From Tenodera sinensis (Eukaryota > Arthropoda > Insecta > Mantodea > Mantidae), in assembly GCA_030765045.1 (NCBI GenBank), contig CM060966.1, positions 63,109,786 through 63,173,785 of the forward strand: 64,000 nt of DNA. The letters are read 5' to 3'. The notes below the pieces were generated by a model. It saw only the letters and a list, made by a program, of their open reading frames with translations, searched no databases and was not told where the DNA came from. Shown one piece after another: positions 1-12,054 of the stretch (position 1 is the stretch's first letter; the number at the start of each line of letters is the position of its first letter). Both the position numbers and the translations under genes were made by a program.

Positions 1-660
1 TGTGTAAGATTTGATGTACATTTCTTGAGTGTACAATGAAAATGTGAAAGTTTTGTTGTACATTTCTTGTATATAAAATGAAAATGTGTATGTTTTGATG
101 TACATTTCTTGAGTGTACAATGAAAATGTGTAAGTTTTGTTGTACATTTCTTGTATATACAATGAAAATGTGTATGTTTTGATGTACATTTCTTGAGTGT
201 ACAATGAACATGTGTAAGTTTTGTTGTACATTTCTTGTATATACAATGAAAATGTGTATGTTTTGATGTACATTTCTTGAGTGTACAAGGAAAATGTGTA
301 AGTTTTGTTGTACATTTCTTGTATATACAATCAAAATGTGTAAGTTTAGATGCACATTTCTTGTATATACAATGAAAATATGTATGTTTTGATGTACATT
401 TCTTGAGTGTACAATGAAAATGTGTAAGTTTTGTTGTACATTTCTTGTATATACAATGAAAATGTGTATGTTTTGATGTACATTTCTTGAGTGTACAATG
501 AAAATGTGTAAGTTTTGTTGTACATTTCTTGTATATACAATGAAAATGTGTAAGTTTTGATGTACATTTCTTGAGTGTACAATGAAAATGTGTAAGTTTT
601 GTTGTACATTTCTTGTATATACAATGAAAATGTGTATGTTTTGATGTACATTTCTTGTAT
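1..660 (+). repeat. 84-bp dimer block 1
   Basis: Two monomer types alternate. One has TTGAGTGTACAA followed by GTAAGTTTTGT; the other has TTGTATATACAA followed by GTATGTTTTGA. The true repeat here is therefore 84 bp. The block is already in progress at base 1. A slightly different monomer (CAATCAAAATG, then GTTTAGATGCAC) interrupts it near 330-355 and recurs near 6760-6775, where the third dimer block begins. Confidence 0.85.
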
Positions 661-769
661 AGACAATGAAAATGTGTAGCTTTGATGTACATTTCTTGTA
701 TATACAATGAAAATGTGTGAGCTTTGAAGTACAATTCTTGTATATACAATGAAAATGTGTAAGTTTTGA

Positions 770-811
770 TGTACATTTCTTGTATATACAATGAAAATGT
801 GTAAGTTTTGA
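770..811 (+). repeat. Reference copy of the consensus 42-bp monomer
   Basis: This copy matches what I take as the commonest form. Counting from 1: TGTACA at 1-6 is a 6-bp palindrome; TTGTATATACAA at 11-22 is a perfect 12-bp palindrome; GAAAATG lies at 24-30 and GTTTTGA at 36-42. It contains no CpG. Four AT-only blocks are centred near positions 8, 16.5, 26.5 and 38.5, about one per helical turn, and 42 bp equals four turns of 10.5 bp. The main variable positions are 11-19 (TTGTATATA, TTGAGTGTA, CTAGTATATA), 27 (A or G, or GAAGATG), 34-36 (AAG or ATG), 37-38 and the first bases (TGTACATTTC or TTTACATTCC). Confidence 0.93.
773..800. other. Imperfect 28-bp dyad within the monomer
   Basis: The palindrome TTGTATATACAA (780-791) is flanked by ACATTTC on the left and GAAAATGT on the right. 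These arms pair with each other if one T and one A are bulged, so a single strand could fold into a hairpin of up to about 13 pairs around a TATATA centre. The same dyad is present in every monomer with the TTGTATATACAA form and is broken in those with TTGAGTGTACAA. Whether it binds a protein or extrudes a cruciform is not shown by the sequence. Confidence 0.75.
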
Positions 812-2628
812 TGTACATTTCTTGTATATACAATGAAAGTGTGTAAGTTTTGATGTACATTTCTTGTATAGACAATGAAAGTGTGTAAGTTTTGATGTAC
901 ATTTCTTGTATATACAATGAAAATGTGTAAGTTTCTATGTACATTTCTGTATATACAATGAAAATGTGTAAGCTTTGATGTACATTTCTTGTATATACAA
1001 TGAAAATGTGTAAGTTTTGATGTACATTTGTTGTATATACAATGAAAATGTGTAAGTTTTGATGTACATTTCTTGTATAGACAATGGAAGTGTGTAAGTT
1101 TTGATGTACATTTCTTGTATATACAATGAAAATGTGTAAGTTTCTATGCACATTTCTTGTATATACAATGAAAATGTGTAAGCTTTGATGTACATTTCTT
1201 GTATATACAATGAAAATGTGTAAGTTTCTGATGTACATTTCTTGTATATACAATGAAAATGTGTAAGTTTTGATGTACATTTCTTTATACACAAGGAAAA
1301 TGTGTAAGTTTTGATGTACATTTCTTGTATATACAATGAAAATGTGTAAGTTTTGATGTACATTTCTTGTATTTACGATGAAAATGTGCAGCTTTGATGT
1401 ACATTTCTTGTATATACAATGAAAATGTGTAAGTTTTGAGGTACATTTCTTGTATATTCAATGGAAATGTGTATGTTTTGATGTACATTTCTTGAGTGTA
1501 CAATGAAGGTGTGTATGTTTTGATGTACATTTCTTGTATATACAATGAAAATGTGTATGTTTTGATGCACATTTCTTGTATATACAATGAAAATGTGTAA
1601 GTTTTGATGTACATTTCTTGTATATACAATGAAAATGTGTAAGTTTTGATGTACATTTCTAGTATATACAATGAAAATGTGTATGTTTTGATTTACATTC
1701 CTTGTATATATAATGAATATGTGTATATTTTGATGTACATTTCTTGAGTGTACAATGAAAGTGTGTATGTTTTGATGTACATTTCTTGTATACACAATGA
1801 AAATGTGTAAGTTTGGATGTATATTTCTTGTCTGTACAATGAAAATGTGTATGTTTTGATGTACATTTCTTTAGTGTACAACGAAAATGTGTAGTTTTGA
1901 TGTACATTTCTTGTATATACAATGAAAATGTGCATGTTTTGATGTACATTCCTTGTATACACAATGAAAATGTGTAAGTTTTGATGTACATTTCTTGAGA
2001 GTACAATGAAAATGTGTAAGTTTTGATGTACATTTCTTGTATATACAATGAATATGTGTATGTTTTGATGTACATTTCATGTATATACAATGAAAATGTG
2101 TAAGTTTCTATGTACATTTCTTGAGTGTACAATGAAAATGTGTATGTTTTGATGTACATTTCTTGTATAGACAATGAAAGTGTGTAAGTTTTGATGTACA
2201 TTTCTTGTATATACAATGAAAATGTGTAAGTTTCTATGTACATTTCTTGTATATACAATGAAAATGTGTAAGTTTTGAGGTACATTTCTTGTATATTCAA
2301 TGAAAATGTGTATGTTTTGATGTACATTTCTTGAGTGTACAATGAAAGTGTGTATGTTTTGATGTACATTCTTGTATATACAATGAAAATGTGTATGTTT
2401 TGATGTACACTTCTTGTATGTACAATGAAAATGTGTAAGTTTTGATGTACATTTCTTGTATATACAATGAAAATGTGTAAGTTTTGATGTACATTTTTTG
2501 AATGTACAACGAAAAGGTGTACGTTTTCATGTACATTTCTGGTATATACAATGAAAATGTGTAAGTTTTAATGTATATTTCTTGTATATACAATGAAAGT
2601 GTGTAGGCTTTGATGTACATTTCTTGTA

Positions 2629-4287
2629 TCTACAATGAAAGTGTGTAAGTTTTGATGTACATTTCTTGTATATACAATGAAAATGTGTATGTTTTGATGT
2701 ACATTTCTTGTATATACAATGAAAATGTGTAAGTGTTGATGTACATTTCTTGTATATACAATGAAGATGTGTAAGTTTTGATGTACCTTTCTTGTATACA
2801 CAATGAAAGTGTGTAAGTTTTGATGTACATTTCTTGTATATACAATGAAAATGTGTAAGTTTCTATGTACATTTCTTGAGTGTACAATGAAAATGTGTAT
2901 GTTTAGATGTACATTTCTTTAGTGTACAATGAAAATGTGTATGTTTAGATGTACATTTCTTGTATATACAATGAAAATGTGTAAGTTTTGATGTACATTT
3001 CTGGTATATACAATGAAAATGTGTAAGTTTCTATGTACATTTCTTAAGTGTACAATGAAAATGTGTAAGTTTTGATGTACATTTCTTGTATATACAATGA
3101 AAATGTGTAAGTTTTGATGTACATTTCTTGTATATACAATGAAAATGTGTAAGTTTTGATGTACATTTCTTGTATAGACAATGAAAGTGTGTAAGTTTTG
3201 ATGTACATTTCTTGTATATACAATGAAAATGTGTAAGTTTCTATCTACATTTCTTGAGTGTACAATGAAAATGTGTATGTTTAGATGTACATTTCTTGTA
3301 TATAAGATGAAAATGTGTAAGTTTTGATGTACATTTCTTGTATATGCAATGAAAATGTGTGAGTATTGATGTACATTCTTTGTATATACAATGAAAATGT
3401 GTATGTTTTGATGTACATTTCTTGTATATACAATGAAAATGTGTAAGTTTTGATGTACATTTCTAGTATATACAATGAAAATGTGTAGTTTTGATGTACA
3501 TTTCTTGAATATACAGTGAACCTGTGTAAGTTTTGATGTAGATTTCTTGTATGTACAATGAAAATGTGTAAGCTTTGATGTACATTTCTTGTATATACAA
3601 TGAAAATGTGTAAGTTTTGAGGTACATTTCTTGTATATTCAATGAAAATGTGTATGTTTCGATGTACATTTCTTGAGTGTACAATGAAAGTGTGTATGTT
3701 TTGATGTACATTTTTTGTATATACAGTGAAAATGTGTGTGTTTTGATGCACATTTCTTGTATATACAATGAAAATGTGTAAGTTTTGATGTACATTTGTT
3801 GTATATACAATGAAAATGTGTAAGTTTTGATGTACATTTCTAGTATATACAATGAAAATGTGTATGTTTTGATGTACATTCCTTGTATATACAATGAAAA
3901 TGTGTTTGTTTTGATGTACATTTCTTGAGTGTACAATGAAAGTGTGTATGTTTTGATGTACATTTCTTGTATATACAATGAAAGTGTGTAAGTTTTGATG
4001 TACATTTCTTGTATATACAATGAAAATGTGTAAGTTTTGATGTTCATTTCTAGTATATAAAATGAAAATGTGTATGTTTTGATGTACATTCCTTGTATAT
4101 ACAATGAAAATGTGTATGTTTTGATGTACATTTCTTGAGTGTACAATGAAAGTGTGTATGCTTTGATGTACATTTCTTGTATATACAATGAAAATGTGTA
4201 TGTTTTGATGTACATTTCTTGTATATACAATGAAAATGTGTACGTTTTGATGTACACTTCTTGTATATACAATGAAGATGTGTAAGT
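2629..4287 (+). repeat. Monomers between the two 2.2-kb copies
   Basis: About 1.66 kb of the satellite with mixed monomers: GTAAG and GTATG types, TTTAGTGTACAATG near 2909, TTGAATATACAGTG near 3510, and CTAGTATATAC with CCTTGTATATAC pairs from 3840 to 4100. The last group resembles the families that dominate after 21 kb. No gene or other element is visible. Confidence 0.8.
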
Positions 4288-4530
4288 TTTGTTGTACATT
4301 TCTTGTATATACAATGAAAATGTGTATGTTTTGATGTACATTTCTTGAGTGTACAATGAAAATGTGTAAGTTTTGTTGTACATTTCTTGTATATACAATG
4401 AAAATGTGTAAGTTTTGATGTACATTTCTTGAGTGTACAATGAAAATGTGTAAGTTTTGTTGTACATTTCTTGTATATACAATGAAAATGTGTATGTTTT
4501 GATGTACATTTCTTGTATAGACAATGAAAA
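4288..4530 (+). repeat. 84-bp dimer block 2
   Basis: A short run of the alternating TTGAGTGTACAA / TTGTATATACAA dimer. It is the opening part of the second copy of the 2.2-kb duplicated segment and matches 430-672 at a distance of 3858 bp. It is bounded on the left by monomers of another type, so the duplication breakpoint lies at its left edge. Confidence 0.8.
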
Positions 4531-6486
4531 TGTGTAGCTTTGATGTACATTTCTTGTATATACAATGAAAATGTGTGAGCTTTGAAGTACAATTCTTGTA
4601 TATACAATGAAAATGTGTAAGTTTTGATGTACATTTCTTGTATATACAATGAAAATGTGTAAGTTTTGATGTACATTTCTTGTATATACAATGAAAGTGT
4701 GTAAGTTTTGATGTACATTTCTTGTATAGACAATGAAAGTGTGTAAGTTTTGATGTACATTTCTTGTATATACAATGAAAATGTGTAAGTTTCTATGTAC
4801 ATTTCTGTATATACAATGAAAATGTGTAAGCTTTGATGTACATTTCTTGTATATACAATGAAAATGTGTAAGTTTTGATGTACATTTGTTGTATATACAA
4901 TGAAAATGTGTAAGTTTTGATGTACATTTCTTGTATAGACAATGGAAGTGTGTAAGTTTTGATGTACATTTCTTGTATATACAATGAAAATGTGTAAGTT
5001 TCTATGCACATTTCTTGTATATACAATGAAAATGTGTAAGCTTTGATGTACATTTCTTGTATATACAATGAAAATGTGTAAGTTTCTGATGTACATTTCT
5101 TGTATATACAATGAAAATGTGTAAGTTTTGATGTACATTTCTTTATACACAAGGAAAATGTGTAAGTTTTGATGTACATTTCTTGTATATACAATGAAAA
5201 TGTGTAAGTTTTGATGTACATTTCTTGTATTTACGATGAAAATGTGCAGCTTTGATGTACATTTCTTGTATATACAATGAAAATGTGTAAGTTTTGAGGT
5301 ACATTTCTTGTATATTCAATGGAAATGTGTATGTTTTGATGTACATTTCTTGAGTGTACAATGAAGGTGTGTATGTTTTGATGTACATTTCTTGTATATA
5401 CAATGAAAATGTGTATGTTTTGATGCACATTTCTTGTATATACAATGAAAATGTGTAAGTTTTGATGTACATTTCTTGTATATACAATGAAAATGTGTAA
5501 GTTTTGATGTACATTTCTAGTATATACAATGAAAATGTGTATGTTTTGATTTACATTCCTTGTATATATAATGAATATGTGTATATTTTGATGTACATTT
5601 CTTGAGTGTACAATGAAAGTGTGTATGTTTTGATGTACATTTCTTGTATACACAATGAAAATGTGTAAGTTTGGATGTATATTTCTTGTCTGTACAATGA
5701 AAATGTGTATGTTTTGATGTACATTTCTTTAGTGTACAACGAAAATGTGTAGTTTTGATGTACATTTCTTGTATATACAATGAAAATGTGCATGTTTTGA
5801 TGTACATTCCTTGTATACACAATGAAAATGTGTAAGTTTTGATGTACATTTCTTGAGAGTACAATGAAAATGTGTAAGTTTTGATGTACATTTCTTGTAT
5901 ATACAATGAATATGTGTATGTTTTGATGTACATTTCATGTATATACAATGAAAATGTGTAAGTTTCTATGTACATTTCTTGAGTGTACAATGAAAATGTG
6001 TATGTTTTGATGTACATTTCTTGTATAGACAATGAAAGTGTGTAAGTTTTGATGTACATTTCTTGTATATACAATGAAAATGTGTAAGTTTCTATGTACA
6101 TTTCTTGTATATACAATGAAAATGTGTAAGTTTTGAGGTACATTTCTTGTATATTCAATGAAAATGTGTATGTTTTGATGTACATTTCTTGAGTGTACAA
6201 TGAAAGTGTGTATGTTTTGATGTACATTCTTGTATATACAATGAAAATGTGTATGTTTTGATGTACACTTCTTGTATGTACAATGAAAATGTGTAAGTTT
6301 TGATGTACATTTCTTGTATATACAATGAAAATGTGTAAGTTTTGATGTACATTTTTTGAATGTACAACGAAAAGGTGTACGTTTTCATGTACATTTCTGG
6401 TATATACAATGAAAATGTGTAAGTTTTAATGTATATTTCTTGTATATACAATGAAAGTGTGTAGGCTTTGATGTACATTTCTTGTA
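4288..6486 (+). repeat. 2.2-kb segment, copy 2
   Basis: Second copy of 430-2628, in direct orientation and 3858 bp downstream. 3858 is not a multiple of 42 (91 monomers plus 36 bp), as expected where odd-length monomers lie in between. Beyond 6486 this copy continues into GTGCAGC and CCTTGTATATATAATG monomers instead of following copy 1. Confidence 0.88.
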
Positions 6487-7786
6487 TATACAATGAAAAT
6501 GTGCAGCTTTGATGTACATTTCTTGTATATACAATGAAAATGTGTAAGTTTTGAGGTACATTTCTTGTATATTCAATGGAAATGTGTATGTTTTGATGTA
6601 CATTCCTTGTATATATAATGAATATGTGTATATTTTGATGTACATTTCTTGAGTGTACAATGAAAGTGTGTATGTTTTGATGTACATTTCTTGTATACAC
6701 AATGAAAATGTGTAAGTTTGGATGTATATTTCTTGTATATACAATGAAAATGTGTAAGTTTAGATGCACATTTCTTGTATATACAGTGAAAATATGTATG
6801 TTTTGATGTACATTTCTTGAGTGTACAATGAAAATGTGTAAGTTTTGTTGTACATTTCTTGTATATACAATGAAAATGTGTATGTTTTGATGTACATTTC
6901 TTGAGTGTACAATGAAAATGTGTAAGTTTTGTTGTACATTTCTTGTATATACAATGAAAATGTGTAAGTTTTGATGTACATTTCTTGAGTGTACAATGAA
7001 AATGTGTAAGTTTTGTTGTACATTTCTTGTATATACAATGAAAATGTGTATGTTTTGATGTACATTTCTTGTATATACAATGAAAATGTGTAGTTTTGAT
7101 GTACATTTCTTGTATATACAATGAAAATGTGTGAGCTTTGAAGTACAATTCTTGTATATACAATGAAAATGTGTAAGTTTTGATGTACATTTCTTGTATA
7201 TACAATGAAAATGTGTAAGTTTTGATGTACATTTCTTGTATATACAATGAAAGTGTGTAAGTTTTGATGTACATTTCTCGTATAGACAATGAAAGTGTGT
7301 AAGTTTTGATGTACATTTCTTGTATATACAATGAAAATGTGTAAGTTTCTATGTACATTTCTGTATATACAATGAAAATGTGTAAGCTTTGATGTACATT
7401 TCTTGTATATACAATGAAAATGTGTAAGTTTTGATGTACATTTCTTGTATATACAATGAAAATGTGTAAGTTTTGATGTACATTTCTTGTATAGACAATG
7501 GAAGTGTGTAAGTTTTGATGTACATTTCTTGTATATACAATGAAAATGTGTAAGTTTCTATGCACATTTCTTGTATATACAATGAAAATGTGTAAGCTTT
7601 GATGTACATTTCTTGTATATACAATGAAAATGTGTAAGTTTCTGATGTACATTTCTTGTATATACAATGAAAATGTGTAAGTTTTGATGTACATTTCTTG
7701 TATACACAAGGAAAATGTGTAAGTTTTGATGTACATTTCTTGTATATACAATGAAAATGTGTAAGTTTTGATGTACATTTCTTGTA
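5230..7786 (+). repeat. Long HOR interval bounded by TTTACGATG monomers (2557 bp)
   Basis: The monomer with TTTACGATG followed by GTGCAGCTTTG is a 41-bp variant found once per long unit, at 1372, 5230, 7787, 10640, 13411, 15548, 17394 and 19242 (the last reads TTTACAATG). This interval holds most of the second 2.2-kb copy, dimer block 3 and a monomeric stretch. It contains an internal part-copy of its own start: the GTGCAGC to TATATAATGAATATG run at 6500-6630. Confidence 0.75.
6780..7080 (+). repeat. 84-bp dimer block 3
   Basis: Alternating dimer monomers resembling the 360-660 stretch of block 1, including the lead-in monomer with GTTTAGATGCAC. It ends at a monomer with the one-base deletion GTGTAGTTTTG near 7090, followed by the GAGCTTTGAAGTACAATTC monomer that also follows the other dimer blocks. 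Confidence 0.8.
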
Positions 7787-8439
7787 TTTACGATGAAAAT
7801 GTGCAGCTTTGATGTACATTTCTTGTATATACAATGAAAATGTGTAAGTTTTGAGGTACAGTTCTTGTATATTCAATGGAAATGTGTATGTTTTGATGTA
7901 CATTTCTTGAGTGTACAATGAAGGTGTGTATGTTTTGATGTACATTTCTTGTATATACAATGAAAATGTGTATGTTTTGATGCACATTTCTTGTATATAC
8001 AATGAAAATGTGTAAGTTTTGATGTACATTTCTTGTATATACAATGAAAATGTGTAAGTTTTGATGTACATTTCTAGTATATACAATGAAAATGTGTATG
8101 TTTTGATGTACATTCCTTGTATATATAATGAATATGTGTATATTTTGATGTACATTTCTTGAGTGTACAATGAAAGTGTGTATGTTTTGATGTACATTTC
8201 TTGTATACACAATGAAAATGTGTAAGTTTGGATGTATATTTCTTGTCTGTACAATGAAAATGTGTACGTTTTGATGTACATTTCTTTAGTGTACAACGAA
8301 AATGTGTAGTTTTGATGTACATTTCTTGAGTGTACAATGAAAATGTGTAAGTTTTGATGTACATTTCTTGTATATACAATGAAAATGTGCATGTTTTGAT
8401 GTACATTCCTTGTATACACAATGAAAATGTGTAAGTTTT

Positions 8440-8750
8440 GATGTACATTTCTTGAGTGTACAATGAAAATGTGTAAGTTTTGTTGTACATTTCTTGTATA
8501 TACAATGAAAATGTGTATGTTTTGATGTACATTTCTTGAGTGTAAGATGAAAATGTGTAAGTTTTGTTGTACATTTCTTGTATATACAATGAAAATGTGT
8601 ATGTTTTGATGTACATTTCTTGAGTGTACAATGAAAATGTGTAAGTTTTGTTGTACATTTCTTGTATATACAATGAAAATGTGTATGTTTTGATGTACAT
8701 TTATTCAGTGTACAATGAAAATGTGTAAGTTTTGTTGTACATTTCTTGTA
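8440..8750 (+). repeat. 84-bp dimer block 4
   Basis: Alternating dimers with one CAGTGTACAA variant near 8705. The block ends at a TTGTATACACAAGG monomer near 8748, an exit also used by the block at 11290-11600. Confidence 0.8.
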
Positions 8751-9194
8751 TACACAAGGAAAATGTGTAAGTTTTGATGTACATTACCTCTATGTACAAT
8801 GAAAACGTGTAAGTTTTGATGTACATTTCTTGTATATACAATGAAAATGTGTATGTTTTCATGTACATTTCTTGTATATACAATGAAAATGTGTGAGCTT
8901 TGATGTACAATTTTTGTATGTACAATGAAAATATGTAAGTTTTGATGTATATTTCTTGTATATACAATGAAAATGTGAAAGTTTTGATGTACATTTCTTG
9001 TATAGACTATGAAAGTGTGTAAGTTTTGATGTACATTTCATGTATATACAAAGAAAATGTGTGAGTTTCTAAGTACACTTCTTGAGTGTACAATGAAAAT
9101 GTGTATGTTTAGATGTACATTTCTTGTATATACAATGAAAATGTGTAAGTTTTGATGTACATTTCTTGTATATACAATGAAAGTGTGTAAGATT

Positions 9195-9935
9195 TGATGT
9201 ACACTTCTTGTATATACAATGAAAATGTGTATGTTTCGATGTAAATTTCTTGAGTGTACAATGAAAATGTGTAAGTTGTGTTGTACATTTCTTGTATATA
9301 CAATGAAAATGTGTATGTTTTGATGTACATTTCTTGAGTGTACAATGAAAATGTGTAAGTTTTGTTGTACATTTCTTGTATATACAATGAAAATGTGTAT
9401 GTTTTGATGTACATTTCTTGAGTGTGCAATGAAAATGTGTAAGTTTTGTTGTACATTTCTTGTATATACAATGAAAATGTGTATGTTTTGATGCACATTT
9501 CTGGAGTGTACAATGAAAATGTGTAAGTTTTGTTGTACATTTCTTGTATATACAATGAAAATGTGTAAGTTTTGATGTACATTTCTTTAGTGTACAATGA
9601 AAATGTGTAAGTTTTGTTGTACACTTCTTGTATATACAATGAAAATATGTATGTTTTGATGTACATTTCTTGAGTGTACAATGAAAATGTGTAAGTTTTG
9701 TTGTACATTTCTTGTATATACAATGAAAATGTGTATGTTTTGATGTACATTTCTTGAGTGTACAATGAAAATGTGTAAGTTTTGTCGTACATTTCTTGTA
9801 TATACAATGAAAATGTGTAAGTTTTGATGTACATTTCTTGAGTGTACAATGAAAATGTGTAAGTTTTGTTGTACATTTCTTGTATATACAATGAAAATGT
9901 GTATGTTTTGATGTACATTTCTTGTATATACAATG
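9195..9935 (+). repeat. 84-bp dimer block 5
   Basis: One of the longest dimer runs, about nine 84-bp units. It begins after a GTAAGATTTGATGTACACTTC monomer and ends with the GTGTAGTTTTG monomer near 9942. The same entrance and exit bound the block at 12060-12705, so the two are copies within adjacent long HOR units (offset 2855 bp at the left edge). Confidence 0.85.
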
Positions 9936-11289
9936 AAAATGTGTAGTTTTGATGTACATTTCTTGTATATACAATGAAAATGTGTGAGCTTTGAAGTACA
10001 ATTCTTGTATATACAATGAAAATGTGTAAGTTTTGATGTACATTTCTTGTATATACAATGAAAATGTGTAAGTTTTGATGTACATTTCTTGTATATACAA
10101 TGAAAGTGTGTAAGTTTTGATGTACATTTCTTGTATAGACAATGAAAGTGTGTAAGTTTTGATGTACATTTCTTGTATATACAATGAAAATGTGTAAGCT
10201 TCTATGTACATTTCTGTATATACAATGAAAATGTGTAAGCTTTGATGTACATTTCTTGTATATACAATGAAAATGTGTAAGTTTTGATGTACATTTCTTG
10301 TATATACAATGAAAATGTGTAAGTTTTGATGTACATTTCTTGTATGGACAATGGAAGTGTGTAAGTTTTGATGTACATTTCTTGTATATACAATGAAAAT
10401 GTGTAAGCTTCTATGCACATTTCTTGTATATACAATGAAAATGTGTAAGCTTTGATGTACATTTCTTGTATATACAATGAAAACGTGTAATTTTCTGATG
10501 TACATTTCTTGTATATACAATGAAAATGTGTAAGTTTTGATGTACATTTCTTGTATACACAAGGAGAATGTGTAAGTTTTGATGTACATTTCTTGTATAA
10601 ACAATGAAAATGTGTAAGTTTTGATGTACATTTCTTGTATTTACGATGAAAATGTGCAGCTTTGATGTACATTTCTTGTATATACAATGAAAATGTGTAA
10701 GTTTTGAGGTACATTTCTTGTATATTCAATGGAAATGTGTATGTTTTGATGTACATTTCTTGAGTGTACAATGAAGGTGTGTATGTTTTGATGTACATTT
10801 CTTGTATATAGAATGAAAATGTGTATGTTTTGATGCACATTTCTTGTATATACAATGAAAATGTGTAAGTTTTGATGTACATTTCTTGTATATACAATGA
10901 AAATGTGTAAGTTTTGATGTACATTTCTAGTATATACAATGAAAATGTGTACGTTTTGATGTACATTCCTTGTATATATAATGAATATGTGTATGTTTTG
11001 ATGTACATTTGTTGAGTGTACAATGAAAGTGTGTATGTTTTGATGTACATTTCTTGTATACACAACGAAAATGTGTAAGTTTGGATGTATATTTCTTGTC
11101 TGTACAATGAAAATGTGTATGTTTTGATGTACATTTCTTTAGTGTACAACGAAAATGTGTAGTTTTGATGTACATTTCTTGAGTGTACAATGAAAATGTG
11201 TAAGTTTTGATGTACATTTCTTGTATATACAATGAAAATGTGCATGTTTTGACGTACATTCCTTGTATACACAATGAAAATGTGTAAGT

Positions 11290-11605
11290 TTTGATGTACA
11301 TTTCTTGAGTGTACAATGAAAATGTGTAAGTTTTGTTGTACATTTCTTGAATATACAATGAAAATGTGTATGTTTTGATGTACATTACTTGAGTGTACAA
11401 TGAAAATGTGTAAGTTTTGTTGTACATTTCTTGTATATACAATGAAAATGTGTATGTTTTGATGTACATTTCTTGAGTGTACAATGAAAATGTGTAAGTT
11501 TTGTTGTACATTTCTTGTATATACAATGAAAATGTGTATGTTTTGATGTACATTTCTTCAGTGTACAATGAAAATGTGTAAGTTTTGTTGCACATTTCTT
11601 GTATA
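11290..11605 (+). repeat. 84-bp dimer block 6
   Basis: Copy of dimer block 4 in the next long HOR unit. It ends at the same CACAAGG monomer (near 11600), followed by the same ACTTCTATGTACAATG monomer. Confidence 0.8.
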
Positions 11606-12054
11606 CACAAGGAAAATGTGTAAGTTTTGATGTACATTACTTCTATGTACAATGAAAACGTGTAAGTTTTGATGTACATTTCTTGTATATATATAATGAC
11701 AATGTGTATGTTTTCATGTACATTTCTTGTATATACAATGAAAATGTGTGAGCTTTGATGTACAATTCTTGTATATACAATGAAAATATGTAAGTTTTGA
11801 TGTATATTAATTGTATATACAATGAAAATGTGAAAGTTTTGATGTACATTTCTTGTATAGACAATGAAAGTGTGTAAGTTTTGATGTACATTTCATGTAT
11901 ATACAATGAAAATGTGTAAGTTTCTATGTACATTTCTTGAGTGTACAATGAAAATGTGTATGTTTAGATGTACATTTCTTGTATATACAATGAAAATGTG
12001 TAAGTTTTGATGTACATTTCTTGTATATACAATGAAAGTGTGTAAGATTTGATA

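Larger units (their letters stand above)
430..2628 (+). repeat. 2.2-kb segment, copy 1
   Basis: This segment reappears at 4288-6486 at a constant distance of 3858 bp. Shared rare variants include the 41-bp monomer at 947/4805, ATTTGTTG at 1027/4885, CTTTATACAC at 1284/5142, TTTACGATG at 1372/5230 and AAGGTGTACG near 2515/6373. I found no difference in the stretches I compared. The match stops near 2629, where this copy reads TTGTATCTACAA and the other reads TTGTATATACAA then GTGCAGC. Confidence 0.88.
7787..10639 (+). repeat. Long HOR unit of 2853 bp
   Basis: In order: the TTTACGATG monomer, CTAGTATATAC and TATATAATGAATATG monomers, the CTGTCTGTAC / TTTAGTGTACAACG / GTGTAGTTTTG trio near 8245-8320, dimer block 4, a short monomeric stretch, dimer block 5, the GAGCTTTGAAG monomer, the one-base-deleted TTTCTGTATATAC monomer at 10214, and a monomer with an inserted base (TTTCTGATG, near 10495). 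The next unit repeats this order. Confidence 0.85.

Noticed and set aside
780..791. TATATA in the monomer as a TATA-box promoter, or GTTTT/AAAA runs as terminators
   Set aside because: The motif occurs in almost every monomer and has no gene next to it. AT-richness alone accounts for it.
3840..4100. A separate satellite family inserted between the 2.2-kb copies
   Set aside because: The CTAG/CCTTG monomers keep the 42-bp unit and most consensus bases. They are variants also found in the 44-monomer units and after 21 kb.
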